Part shown: one piece after another, positions 54,003 to 63,201 of the stretch | Position numbering within the stretch: position 1 is the first letter of the stretch | How the letters are laid out: each line of letters opens with the position of its first letter | From: Rhizonema sp. PD37 | Lineage (GTDB): Bacteria > Cyanobacteriota > Cyanobacteriia > Cyanobacteriales > Nostocaceae | Reading direction: 5' to 3' | NCBI GenBank assembly: GCA_029379215.1 | Contig: JAQYWO010000010.1 | Span: 1-64,000 of the forward strand | DNA: 64,000 bases | Made by a program: the position numbers and the translations under genes | Notes under the pieces: model-generated | Seen by the model: the letters and a program-made list of their open reading frames with translations, nothing else | What the model was told of the DNA's origin: nothing | The model's database searches: none

Positions 54003-54878
54003 TTAGGCAGGTAGATAAGTGAGAAACTCTTCTAAAGAAGTCACTGCGATCGCCGCATCCATCAGACTTTCTAGCTCTTCTATACTCTCACTATCAAGCC
54101 TTACTTCTAAGAAAGGAGGAATTTCCCCAAAGCGTTGTTGCAGTACTCGGATTAACTGCCGCCGCGCACCCTGCTGTAAACCCTGCTGTAAACCCTGCTG
54201 TAAACCTCGTTCCTCACCTTCAGTGAGAATTTGCTGATACCAAGGCGATTCTCGTAATACTGTCATATCCCACCTCATGATTTCTTGCACAACAGGCATG
54301 TCTAACACAAAACTAGCAAAAAATGCCAGCAATGGTTCTAACTGGTTTAATTGTGTATCTGCTCGGAGTAATTGTACTGCTCGTTGCACAACTGATGCCT
54401 CACCTCCTCCTCGCAATATGGGCACAAATGGTAGTAATGATGGTAATGGTTGCTGAAACACAATCTCGGCATCAACCTCCCACAAATTAATGACGCGATA
54501 GTCTTGAATTGCCCGTAGCCCTAGAAATTCCTGCTCGTAACTACTAGTAACAGTTACAGTGGATGGAGGCGGCAAGATGTTTATTAATACTGGGTATGTT
54601 GGCTGTTGATATTTTTCCTCTGCCAAAGCAGCATATGCTCTCATACGTCGGGGCATATGTGCCGTGTAACGCAGCTGCAACTCGTTCAGTATCAAAAAAT
54701 CTCCGTGGATAGCGCTGTATGCTTTTACCAAAACATCTGTTTCACGGCTAATCCATTGAAACTCAGAACCCAGAATTTCCTTTGCTACAACTTCGGGACG
54801 TTGTGTTACCCATTGTACCCATGCATCCGGAGCCAAACTAATCAGTCTTTTACTACCAGTATCTGCTGCTTTCGCCAC
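54003..54878 (-). CDS. Rpn/PD-(D/E)XK-type nuclease-transposase family protein with DUF4351 tail
   Basis: 291 aa. Nuclease-like core ~30-110: ETDVLVKAYSAIHGDFLILNELQLRYT, then RMRAYAALAEEKYQQPTYPVLINILPP, a PD-(D/E)XK arrangement (Asp, then ELQ). Hinge EERG, then LQQGLQQGLQQGARR, and DUF4351 (LIRVLQQRFGEIPPFLEVRL). Same family as 46956-47879 but a different N-terminal subtype. The C-terminal third is duplicated next door at 53653-53931. Confidence 0.8.
   Translation of the reverse strand: MAKAADTGSKRLISLAPDAWVQWVTQRPEVVAKEILGSEFQWISRETDVLVKAYSAIHGDFLILNELQLRYTAHMPRRMRAYAALAEEKYQQPTYPVLINILPPPSTVTVTSSYEQEFLGLRAIQDYRVINLWEVDAEIVFQQPLPSLLPFVPILRGGGEASVVQRAVQLLRADTQLNQLEPLLAFFASFVLDMPVVQEIMRWDMTVLRESPWYQQILTEGEERGLQQGLQQGLQQGARRQLIRVLQQRFGEIPPFLEVRLDSESIEELESLMDAAIAVTSLEEFLTYLPA
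54170..54210. repeat. 12-bp tandem repeat (LQQG hinge)
   Basis: CCCTGCTGTAAA occurs three times in tandem inside the DUF4351 gene (LQQG on the minus strand); the truncated neighbour carries one unit. Length-variable hinge by slippage. Confidence 0.75.
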
Positions 54879-55232
54879 AGTATTTTCAACACCATTAATA
54901 ATTTCTTTAGTTCTAAATATACACTAACTTCACGTAATAGTACATAATTACACAATTTTGAAATGGAAAAGCACAGAAAAACAGAAGTTTATCACAAGAA
55001 GTAAAGTTGCCCAAAAACCTCTTCCTGTAACTTATAGCTGCCTTGTCATAACGACAATTTTTAACGCCTACTTACAAGTACGTTATGGTTTGTAGTTTTG
55101 CTTAACGATTAAGGGCAATTACGTGTAAAGATGCCATGATTGAAGCGAATTTACATTGGTTGACTCTAGGTTCTGTGTATCCTTTATGCTAGAAACATTG
55201 TTTTGTTTCTGTTTTATCAAGCAATTAGTCTT
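54879..55232. other. Intergenic / divergent promoter region
   Basis: AT-rich spacer between the divergent DUF4351 gene and the PaaK-like gene. No element recognised. Confidence 0.4.
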
Positions 55233-56738
55233 ATGAAATTTGAAAACCGACGGCAACTTTCAATCCAAGAATTTACTGATTTTTTACAAACTAATGTAGA
55301 AACATTACTACAACAGCATCTTAACACTCATGCTTCTACAGCCGCTTTAGCATTATTTCATGAAGTCGCTGCGACTGTCCCCGCTTACAAGACTTTCTTA
55401 GCACAACAGGCTATAAACCCCGATGAATATCAAAACTTTGAGGATTTTCAAAAATTACCTCTCCTGACAAAAGAAAATTATTTACAGCGTCATTCGTTAG
55501 CTGACTTATGTCGCCATGGGCAGTTAGAATCATGTGATATGATAGCTGTATCCTCCGGTTCTACGGGAAAACCTACATTTTGGCCTCGTTTCTTTACAGA
55601 TGAACTCCACATTGCAACACGCTTTGAACAGATATTTCATGACAGTTTTCATGCAGATACTAAAAGTACCTTGGCTGTGATTTGTTTTACTTTAGGAACC
55701 TGGGTTGGCGGGATGTACACAACGAACTGCTGTCGCATTCTTGCTAGCAAAGGTTATCCAATCACAGTGATCACTCCTGGCAATAATAAAGAAGAAATCT
55801 TGCGAGTGGTGCAGGAACTTGGTTCACACTTTCAGCAAGTCGTTTTGTTGGGATACCCGCCATTTCTTAAAGATGTTATTGACACTGGGATTGCTCGTGG
55901 TGTTGAGTGGCAGCAATATCAAATCAAGTTGGTTATGGCAGGGGAAGTCTTCAGCGAGGAATGGCGTAGTTTGGTTGGTGAAAGAACCGAAGCGCAAAAT
56001 CCTTGCTACGATTCAGCAGCACTTTACGGTACGGCGGATGCAGGTATATTGGGCAATGAAACACCTTTGAGTATCTGTATCCGAAGGTTTTTGGCAAATC
56101 ATCCAGAGGCAGCGCGTACTTTGTTTGGGGAATCTCGTCTGCCGACACTCTTACAGTACGATCCCATCAGTCGCTTTTTTGAAGTTGAGGATGGCAATTT
56201 GCTGTTTTCTGGAGACAATGGTATTCCCCTCATACGGTATAATATTATGGATTCTGGTGGTCTCATTAGTTATGATGCCATGCTCCAGTTTTTGGCAGAA
56301 TGGGGTTTCGATCCGGTAGCAGCCTTAAATGAAGATAAGAGAGGTATTCGTCAGTTACCTTTCGTCTATATTTTCGGACGTTCTAATTTTACAGTTTCCT
56401 ACTTTGGAGCAAATATTTATCCAGAAAATGTGACGGTGGGATTAGAGCAACCAGTTATTAGAGAATGGGTGACAGGTAAATTTGTCTTGCAGGTGCAGGA
56501 AGATGCAGATCAAAACCGCTTTTTATCTGTAGTTGTCGAGTTAGCACCTTTAGTAGAAGCGAGTGAAGATAAAAGAATTGCGATCGCATCCTCTATACTT
56601 TCCGAACTTAAACGCCTCAACACCGAGTTTGCTAACTACGTTCCCATAGAATATCAAATGCCAGTTGTTACCTTAGCTCCCATTGGCGAGCCAGAGTATT
56701 TTCCTGTTGGGGTAAAGCATCGTTACACCCGCAAGTAG
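55233..56738 (+). CDS. Phenylacetate-CoA-ligase-like (PaaK) adenylating enzyme
   Basis: 501 aa from ATG 55233; an in-frame TTG at 55203 is weaker. ANL-superfamily: VSSGSTGKPTFWPR (P-loop), FTLGTWVGGMYTT, then YGTADAGILGNE (aromatic core), GDNGIPLIRYNIMDSGG and FVYIFGRSNFTVSYFGANIYPENV (the hinge and start of the C-terminal subdomain). It activates a carboxylic acid as an acyl-adenylate, usually to form a CoA thioester. Similar genes accompany arylpolyene or aromatic-polymer pathways, but here it is isolated. Confidence 0.8.
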   Translation: MKFENRRQLSIQEFTDFLQTNVETLLQQHLNTHASTAALALFHEVAATVPAYKTFLAQQAINPDEYQNFEDFQKLPLLTKENYLQRHSLADLCRHGQLESCDMIAVSSGSTGKPTFWPRFFTDELHIATRFEQIFHDSFHADTKSTLAVICFTLGTWVGGMYTTNCCRILASKGYPITVITPGNNKEEILRVVQELGSHFQQVVLLGYPPFLKDVIDTGIARGVEWQQYQIKLVMAGEVFSEEWRSLVGERTEAQNPCYDSAALYGTADAGILGNETPLSICIRRFLANHPEAARTLFGESRLPTLLQYDPISRFFEVEDGNLLFSGDNGIPLIRYNIMDSGGLISYDAMLQFLAEWGFDPVAALNEDKRGIRQLPFVYIFGRSNFTVSYFGANIYPENVTVGLEQPVIREWVTGKFVLQVQEDADQNRFLSVVVELAPLVEASEDKRIAIASSILSELKRLNTEFANYVPIEYQMPVVTLAPIGEPEYFPVGVKHRYTRK

Positions 56739-57056
56739 AGATTTGTCGTTGCGATCGCAAAGAAGACTTGCTCGCTAAGAACGCATATTGAGGGAAACCG
56801 GGTATTCTATAACACCGTCAAAAGTTATCTGTGGCAAATGGAGGAGACAAAGAAAAGTTTTTAGTATGTGGTGACTGACTTATTACTGGTTTCTAAATAG
56901 ATAAGAGAAATCATTAGATTTGAAAACGATTTATAACTGACTAGCAATAGCATATCTATTCTGCCGTGTATACTGATGGTACGTTCGTTGAAATTCGCTA
57001 TACTCGGTTTATCCCTCGGTAGAACATTTATTTCGCGGGCTTTGAGTCTAATTCGA
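56739..57056. other. Intergenic, nothing recognised
   Basis: Spacer between convergent genes. No coding frame and no obvious terminator hairpin. Confidence 0.35.
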
Positions 57057-60000
57057 TTATTCTTCTACAGCCCCAAGGGATTTCAGAATTGTTTTTTGAG
57101 CGGTTGTGATACCTGTTGTATTGTTAATATTCATACCTTCATATGGTCTACCGTATCTTAAGGTTTGCCAGCATTCACCTGTTTGCAGATGCCAAAGTTT
57201 AATGGTTTGATCTTCGCTACCGCTGGCTAATATGCAATTATTAGGGCTAATTGCAATTGTCCATACTGCTTTATCATGTCCTGACAATGTTCTCATATTT
57301 TCACCTGTATTGGCATCCCACAGTTTAATTGTTTGATCGTCGCTACAACTGACTAAAATCTGACTATCTGGGCTAAATGCTACCATGCGGATTCTCTGGG
57401 TATGTGCTGGTAATGTCTGCAAACATTCTCCGGTATTCACATCCCATAGTTTGATGGTTTTGTCACAGCTGGTACTGGCAAGTATGTTTGCATCGGGGCG
57501 GAAAGCTACGCAATCGACTTTATCTTTATGCCCGACAAGTGTCTGCACACAATGCCCGGTATTCACATCCCATAGTTTGATGGTTTTGTCATCACTCGCG
57601 CTTGCTAGTATAGTACCATTCGGATGAAAGGCAACTGATTTAACTCGATTTTGATGTCCGACTAAAGTATACAAACATGCACCTGTTCGCTTATTCCAAA
57701 GTTTTACCGTGTTGTCACGACTACCACTCGCTAAAATATCAGCTTTGGGGCTAAAAGCAACGGAATATACCCAAGCTTCGTGCCCCCGGAGTGTTTTTAA
57801 ACATTCGCCTTGATGATTCCAGAGTTTGATGGTGTTGTCATCGCTACCGCTAGCTAGTAGACTATCTTGAATATGTTGAGGGGCAAAGGCGACTGAAGAT
57901 ATTAAGTTAGTGTGTCCAACTAATATTGATTGGCATTTTCCTGTGTTAACATTCCATAATCTGACTTTTTGATCTTGAGAGCTACTGGCTAATGTTTGGC
58001 TGTCTGGACTAAAAGCGAGAGATAATATCCAGTTACTATATCCTTTTAAGGTTTTTAAACAACGTCGTGATGAAATATCCCATAGTTTGAAAGTTTGGTC
58101 TTCACTGATACTCAGTAAAACTTGATTTTTTAGATGTAAATCAACTAACCAAACGCGCTGATGATGTTCATACCAGGTTTGCAGACATTCTCCTGTCTGA
58201 GTATCCCATATTTTAACTGTGTTATCTTCGCTGCCAGTAACGATGGTTTTGTTATCTTTACCGAAAGCTACTGACCACACAAGGCTATTGTAATCTGATA
58301 AAGTTTTAATGCATTCACCAGTGGATACATCCCATAATTTTACCGTATTCCTGTTGCTTCCGGTAACTAAGGTTTGTCCGTCGTGGCTTAAAGCAATAGC
58401 AAGTTCCCAATTAATATTGATATTAAATACTTGCAGACATGCACCTGTTTGGATATTCCACAATCTGACGGTATCATCCCTACTTGCAGTAATTAATGTT
58501 TGCCTATTTGGATGGAAAGCGACAAACATGAGATTATCCGTATGTCCTTGTAAAATCTGCAAACATTGTCTAGTTTGGATATTCCATAATCTAATAGTTT
58601 GATCATTGCTACCACTCGCTAAAGTACTTCCATCGTCACTAAAAGCAACGGATTGTACGCCTGATGTATGACCTAATAATATTTGCAAGCATTGTCCAGT
58701 TTCGACATTCCATAACCTGATAGTATAGTCAAGACTACCACTTGCGAGAATTTTACCATCTGGGCTGAATGCAAGCGCTCGCACCCAAGCAGTATGACCT
58801 TCAAGACTGTAGACTTGTCTGATTTTGTCAACCTCCCATAGACATATGTGATGCTCAATTGCTGTGGCAAATAAGTTATCGGTAGGGCTGAATTTGGCTG
58901 CCAAGATACTACCTAAAGTTTGGGTAAATACTGATTGACTCAAATCTGAATTAGCAAAATTTGTTTGTTGTAAGTTTATTCCTTGGAGGTTAGCTTGCCA
59001 AATAGTTAAGTTAGACAAGTCATAGTTATTTAGTTCTATCTCAAGTTGTTGTAGAAGATTAATGATATTACCCGCAGCATATCCATGTTTCTGAGTTGTA
59101 GAGGATTTGAGTTGTAATAAAAGTTGATTAAAATGATTTTGAATAATTTGCTTATTTCCCCAATTGGTTAATTTTTGGGCAATGGGTTGGAGAATAAACT
59201 GAATTTGAGCATTTCTGATATAATCTGGGATTTGGACTTGAGTTAAAGCATATTTATTTAGTGTTCCCGTTTCTCCCGCATAAATATCTTGGGTAACTTC
59301 TTCGATTAATTCTTCAATTATATATTCCATTACCACTGGTTGCTGAGTGAATTTATTAGCTTGATTTTCAATTAAGCTACGCGATTTTAAAGATTCTAAA
59401 GCTGTGATTAAATCTCGCGCTTTAACAGAATCGATGAGATCGCTTTGTAACTCTTTTAAAGAGACTGATTCCCGATGAATCGCCACCCAATACATGACTT
59501 TTTTTTCTAAAATAGAGAGCCGCTCAAACTGTTGGGCAAGCAAATCAAAAATATCGCCAAAGATAATTGTACCTTCAAGTAAAAAATCACTAATGCTAGC
59601 AGAAAATAATTCCTCAATCGTCGTGGATACAATCTTTAGCGCCAGAGGATTACCAGCATAACAATCGACTAAGCTGTTGATTTGATTCTTTGATGGCGAT
59701 AAACCTTTTTGTGCTAATATTAATTCTCCTTCTTGAGAAGTTAACCCTTTTAATGAAAGCGATCGCACTGGTAAATTATCGCCTTCCTTAGTACCCAATC
59801 CTCTAGGTTTTTCTCTACTTGTAACCAAAAAACAACTTTTGTGACGAGTATCTCCCACAGATATCAAAATTTGTCCATAGCCCTCATATCCTTCCGAGTA
59901 ATTTCCTGCTTGTTCCTCGCTATTTAAAATTGATTCGAGATTATCCAAAACCACTAAACAGCGAGAAGTACGCAGGCACTCAATTAATTGGGCTATTTGT

Positions 60001-61526
60001 TTATCTAAGGAATTTGCTAAAACTAGGTGATTTTCTTCAGATAAAAAACTGATTAGATCGCTCAACAAATCTTCTACAGGTGGCGCATTTTGTAAGCTTC
60101 GCCAAATTAAATAGTCAAATTGATTTTCTACCTCTTCTGCTAACTTGACAGATAAAGCAGTTTTTCCTATTCCCCCCATACCAATTATTGTAATTAATCG
60201 GCAATTCTCTGAAACCATCCATTTTTTTAATATGTTAATTTCGTGATTGCGTCCGTAAAATCTTGAAACATCAATCGCTTCTCCCCAATCCTGAAGTTTT
60301 TTTTCCCTTCTTATGTTAGTATTTCCTTGATTATAATTAAATCTAGTTTGCTCACCAACGTCTTTTAAATTCATCCAATTTGGTGGTTCTTCGGCAGGGT
60401 TAGTAAAAATTACGGGTAACCAACTAGCACAAGGAAAATCATCTTCTAATCCTTGTAATCTCCGTCGTGCTTGCTGTACTGACGTATATAAAGATTTTTC
60501 TTCAAATGCAAAAGCTTGTAAAAAATAATTAAAAAATTCTTCTGCTACCTGATTTTGCACTGCTTCACGCATGACTATTGTCGTCGGCATATTTAATTTT
60601 TCCAAGCTATGAGCTAAACCCAATCCGTCACAAGAATTAAAAATTACTAGCTTCAAATTTTTTGACAACGCCGCTTTTAATCCCTCGGCTAATTGTTCAA
60701 TCGTTAAACTATTATTTGTCAGACTTTCATTAATATGAACTATTCCGCTTTCCTGATTAGTTTGACTATGCCCAGCAAAAAAGAGTAGATCCCAACCTTG
60801 TGAATCCCAGAGTTTATCATTAAATTCTTTCCGTGAAGGCTTGACAAGAAACTCTACTTCTGAATCAGGTAAACTTTGTAAAAATTCCTGTTCTTTTTTT
60901 AGATCAATACCTTGAGAATTGCCTAAAATTGCCAAAATCCTCACCTGATTTCTCGAAACTTCTGACAATTCCAATTTAGTAATGCGTTTATACTCAGTTC
61001 TTGAAAAAGAAATTTCTGAACGCGGATAATCTTCAAAAAAACTACAAAGATGCCAAGGTAATTTTTGGATAATAATGTCTTGAGTTTCGATAATAATCCG
61101 TATTTCGTCTGAGGGATGAAGTGTAGCTCGTAGCTGTCGGCTAATACTCACAATTCCTGGTGATTCCAGCCAAGTATTAATACTTAACTGTAATTGTTGA
61201 CACACATTATTGAAGTCTACAACAGAGAAATTTGTGATTGCACTCTCATTGATTTCCAGTTCATCATCATCATCTTCTTGTGATGCTTGCAAATGAGGAG
61301 TATTCCTAGTCTGATCTTGCATCAATGAACTTGCTAGACGATTGCACAAACACTGATACATTAACAGCCAATTTCGATACAAATCAACTAAATTGGATGC
61401 TGGTGGTAAACTACCGACAAACTGCTGCGGACGAGGATTATCTAATCCCCATAACCCAGCACTCACAACAGGAAATCCTTTGTATAAACTACCATATCCC
61501 AGATTGATGACAACAGAACAAATCAT
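57057..61526 (-). CDS. CHAT / NB-ARC / WD40 protein (STAND NTPase)
   Basis: 1489 aa. CHAT peptidase domain ~165-385 with His in FFAGHSQT (~251) and Cys in FNSCDGLG (~297). NB-ARC-type STAND ATPase ~425-700: Walker A IGMGGIGKTA (~450), Walker B CLVVLDNLES, and GNPLALKIVST as GxP motif. A pentapeptide-like linker (NYDLSNLTIWQANLQGINLQQTNFANSDL) precedes fourteen WD40 repeats (~856-1480), enough for two seven-bladed propellers, many nearly identical at DGxxLASGSxDxTIKLWDVxTGxCLxTL. STAND proteins with CHAT are sensor-switch-protease machines: the WD40 part binds a trigger, ATP drives oligomerisation, and the protease fires. Such architectures are proposed in bacterial abortive or cell-death responses. 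Trigger and substrates are unknown. Confidence 0.9.
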   Translation of the reverse strand: MICSVVINLGYGSLYKGFPVVSAGLWGLDNPRPQQFVGSLPPASNLVDLYRNWLLMYQCLCNRLASSLMQDQTRNTPHLQASQEDDDDELEINESAITNFSVVDFNNVCQQLQLSINTWLESPGIVSISRQLRATLHPSDEIRIIIETQDIIIQKLPWHLCSFFEDYPRSEISFSRTEYKRITKLELSEVSRNQVRILAILGNSQGIDLKKEQEFLQSLPDSEVEFLVKPSRKEFNDKLWDSQGWDLLFFAGHSQTNQESGIVHINESLTNNSLTIEQLAEGLKAALSKNLKLVIFNSCDGLGLAHSLEKLNMPTTIVMREAVQNQVAEEFFNYFLQAFAFEEKSLYTSVQQARRRLQGLEDDFPCASWLPVIFTNPAEEPPNWMNLKDVGEQTRFNYNQGNTNIRREKKLQDWGEAIDVSRFYGRNHEINILKKWMVSENCRLITIIGMGGIGKTALSVKLAEEVENQFDYLIWRSLQNAPPVEDLLSDLISFLSEENHLVLANSLDKQIAQLIECLRTSRCLVVLDNLESILNSEEQAGNYSEGYEGYGQILISVGDTRHKSCFLVTSREKPRGLGTKEGDNLPVRSLSLKGLTSQEGELILAQKGLSPSKNQINSLVDCYAGNPLALKIVSTTIEELFSASISDFLLEGTIIFGDIFDLLAQQFERLSILEKKVMYWVAIHRESVSLKELQSDLIDSVKARDLITALESLKSRSLIENQANKFTQQPVVMEYIIEELIEEVTQDIYAGETGTLNKYALTQVQIPDYIRNAQIQFILQPIAQKLTNWGNKQIIQNHFNQLLLQLKSSTTQKHGYAAGNIINLLQQLEIELNNYDLSNLTIWQANLQGINLQQTNFANSDLSQSVFTQTLGSILAAKFSPTDNLFATAIEHHICLWEVDKIRQVYSLEGHTAWVRALAFSPDGKILASGSLDYTIRLWNVETGQCLQILLGHTSGVQSVAFSDDGSTLASGSNDQTIRLWNIQTRQCLQILQGHTDNLMFVAFHPNRQTLITASRDDTVRLWNIQTGACLQVFNININWELAIALSHDGQTLVTGSNRNTVKLWDVSTGECIKTLSDYNSLVWSVAFGKDNKTIVTGSEDNTVKIWDTQTGECLQTWYEHHQRVWLVDLHLKNQVLLSISEDQTFKLWDISSRRCLKTLKGYSNWILSLAFSPDSQTLASSSQDQKVRLWNVNTGKCQSILVGHTNLISSVAFAPQHIQDSLLASGSDDNTIKLWNHQGECLKTLRGHEAWVYSVAFSPKADILASGSRDNTVKLWNKRTGACLYTLVGHQNRVKSVAFHPNGTILASASDDKTIKLWDVNTGHCVQTLVGHKDKVDCVAFRPDANILASTSCDKTIKLWDVNTGECLQTLPAHTQRIRMVAFSPDSQILVSCSDDQTIKLWDANTGENMRTLSGHDKAVWTIAISPNNCILASGSEDQTIKLWHLQTGECWQTLRYGRPYEGMNINNTTGITTAQKTILKSLGAVEE

Positions 61527-62018
61527 GATGCAAGTGTATCTAGCGGGAAAATCGAGGCTAAACGTTTATTCTAAAATATTTGACACGTTTCATTTTTACT
61601 TGACAACGAAGGATAACTTTATAAAAACTCCCCAAATAGGTTGGTGCAAAAAAAACGTGAATATGTAAACACTTTTTTCCATCCTCAAAAATTTACTAAC
61701 AAGTAACTCTCTTTTCATTAACAACGCAAAGCTCTTCGGGCATCCTCTGTCCGGAAGACTTTGTTTTAATGTAATGTTGCGTTTATTCACGGTAATTGAC
61801 TTATCTGTTGCTATTGATGCAACAAAGCGGAGGAGGAGTCATAAATCAAATAATCCCATCCTTTACCAGGAAGGCTAGAAAAAATACAAAATCAACTGCC
61901 GAGCGTTTTTCCTTTTCTAAATTAAAATTCCCTCTTAGGGAGGATATAAATATTGTTACAATTCATCCAATATTTGATTTATCTGACTGAGAAATAAATT
62001 TAATATTTTCCTCTCACT
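61527..62018. other. Upstream region of the CHAT/WD40 gene
   Basis: AT-rich divergent spacer, no recognised gene. ATCCTCTGTCCGG at 61744 and other short inverted pieces do not form a convincing structure. Confidence 0.35.
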
Positions 62019-62225
62019 ATGAATGAAGAAATTAAAGAACTGAAGACACCTAACACAGAAGATCAAGAATCTGATGAATCTTCTCGTTCTCCAGGAGTCA
62101 CAGACAGGGGCTTGACTAGTTCGGAAAATCTATCTAGTCAGAAGAATATCACTGAGCCTAGCAAAAACATTAAAACAGATGAACCTATCCCACCAATAAA
62201 ACCGTCGGAATCCAAAGACGAATAA
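62019..62225 (+). CDS. Hypothetical small polar protein
   Basis: 68 aa, ATG at 62019. Composition is Ser/Glu/Lys/Pro/Thr-rich without any hydrophobic segment (NTEDQESDESSRSPGVTD...; EPIPPIKPSESKDE), so probably disordered. No family known. Clean start and stop but weak ribosome site; could be spurious. Confidence 0.4.
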   Translation: MNEEIKELKTPNTEDQESDESSRSPGVTDRGLTSSENLSSQKNITEPSKNIKTDEPIPPIKPSESKDE

Positions 62226-62624
62226 AGCAATCTTAATTGAAGCGGGAGAAAATCCGTAGATAAAAAGTACGTATTTATAGGCTTTTTAGCTTGTTTCCTT
62301 TCTCACGAATGATGTCATGTCTGGTAAACTAACCTTAATTTCCTCTGAAGCCTTCCCACTGGAAGAATACCAGTATATAAAACCGCCTTGGCTAACGTCA
62401 CGTCTGTTGACGAACGTACAGCGTCTCCGCTGCTGAGAAGAGAAGACACCAAGAACGCCAAGTTTGAAGATTAAGAAAATAGGTAATCTTGCACTCAATA
62501 ACGGGAGTAGTAGAGGCGCTCTTACTGATCGCCGCTACCTCATCACTGGAAAAGTGTATTAATTATTACTACTAGATGAAAATGGTAAGATGGTAACTCC
62601 ATTTTCGTTTGTCGATTTGCGGCA
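62226..62624. other. Intergenic; possible decayed coding on the + strand
   Basis: From ~62503 the + frame RGALTDRRYLITGKVY, stop, LLLLDENGKMVTPFSFVDLRHQW continues to 62750 (KYTPIKIKNQRYAKDKRTL ... LRFDS). It reads like protein, but it overlaps the opposite-strand frame below and has no known relatives. Confidence 0.25.
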
Positions 62625-63176
62625 TCAGTGGACTCCTAAATATACGCCAATAAAAATCAAGAACCAACGGTATGCCAAAGATAAGCGAACTCTTGAGGCA
62701 ACAGGGTTAGCATATCGCTCATCATCATTGAAGCTTCGCTTTGATTCATAGCTTCGGGTTGCTTTCACCCAACGAATCACCATTCGTTTTGCTCCGAGGG
62801 TAAGGCAAATTGCTCCTAGCAATGGTATTTCTTCAAAAGTCAAGTTTTCCTTTTCAATGCTTACAATGATGGTGATATGCATTTTTGTGGAGTTAGTTTG
62901 AGCCAGCTTTTGATAAATCTGACGAATGGCTGCGAGAGTTGAGGGGTTGGATGTACCTTTGTTGGGACTTGTGGTGCGCTTTACCCTGACGATTAATTCA
63001 GATGCTGATGCAAACAGTTTTGAAATTGGTATTACTCCGAACCGATGACGGATATAAGAACTACTCCTGATCTTAGGAAGCCAATAAACAGGCGGAAAGG
63101 AGAGAGATAATTTTAACCTGAAAAGAGAGTAATACGGCTGTAAATACAGTTTCTCAGCTTTTTTTACGACATTGCC
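62625..63176 (-). other. 184-codon open frame without a start codon
   Basis: No stop in this minus-strand frame from the TGA at 63177-63179 to the stop at 62625, but no ATG, GTG or TTG until the Met at 62882. Reads (K)KAEKLYLQPYYSLF, SFPPVYWLPKIRSSSYIRHRFG, ISKLFASASELIVRVKRTT, STLAAIRQIYQKLAQTNSTK, MHITIIVSIEKENLTFEEI, GAICLTLGAKRMVIRWVKATRS, and a hydrophobic end. The segment has balanced protein-like composition. It may be a pseudogene that lost its 5' end or a shorter 85-aa gene from 62882. No family is known to me. Confidence 0.35.
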
Positions 63177-63201
63177 TCAATACAATCCAATTGTCTAGTA
63201 T

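Noticed and set aside
54170..54210. Repeat array resembling a tiny CRISPR
   Set aside because: 12-bp units without spacers, inside a coding frame (LQQG); ordinary tandem repeat. No CRISPR array was seen elsewhere.
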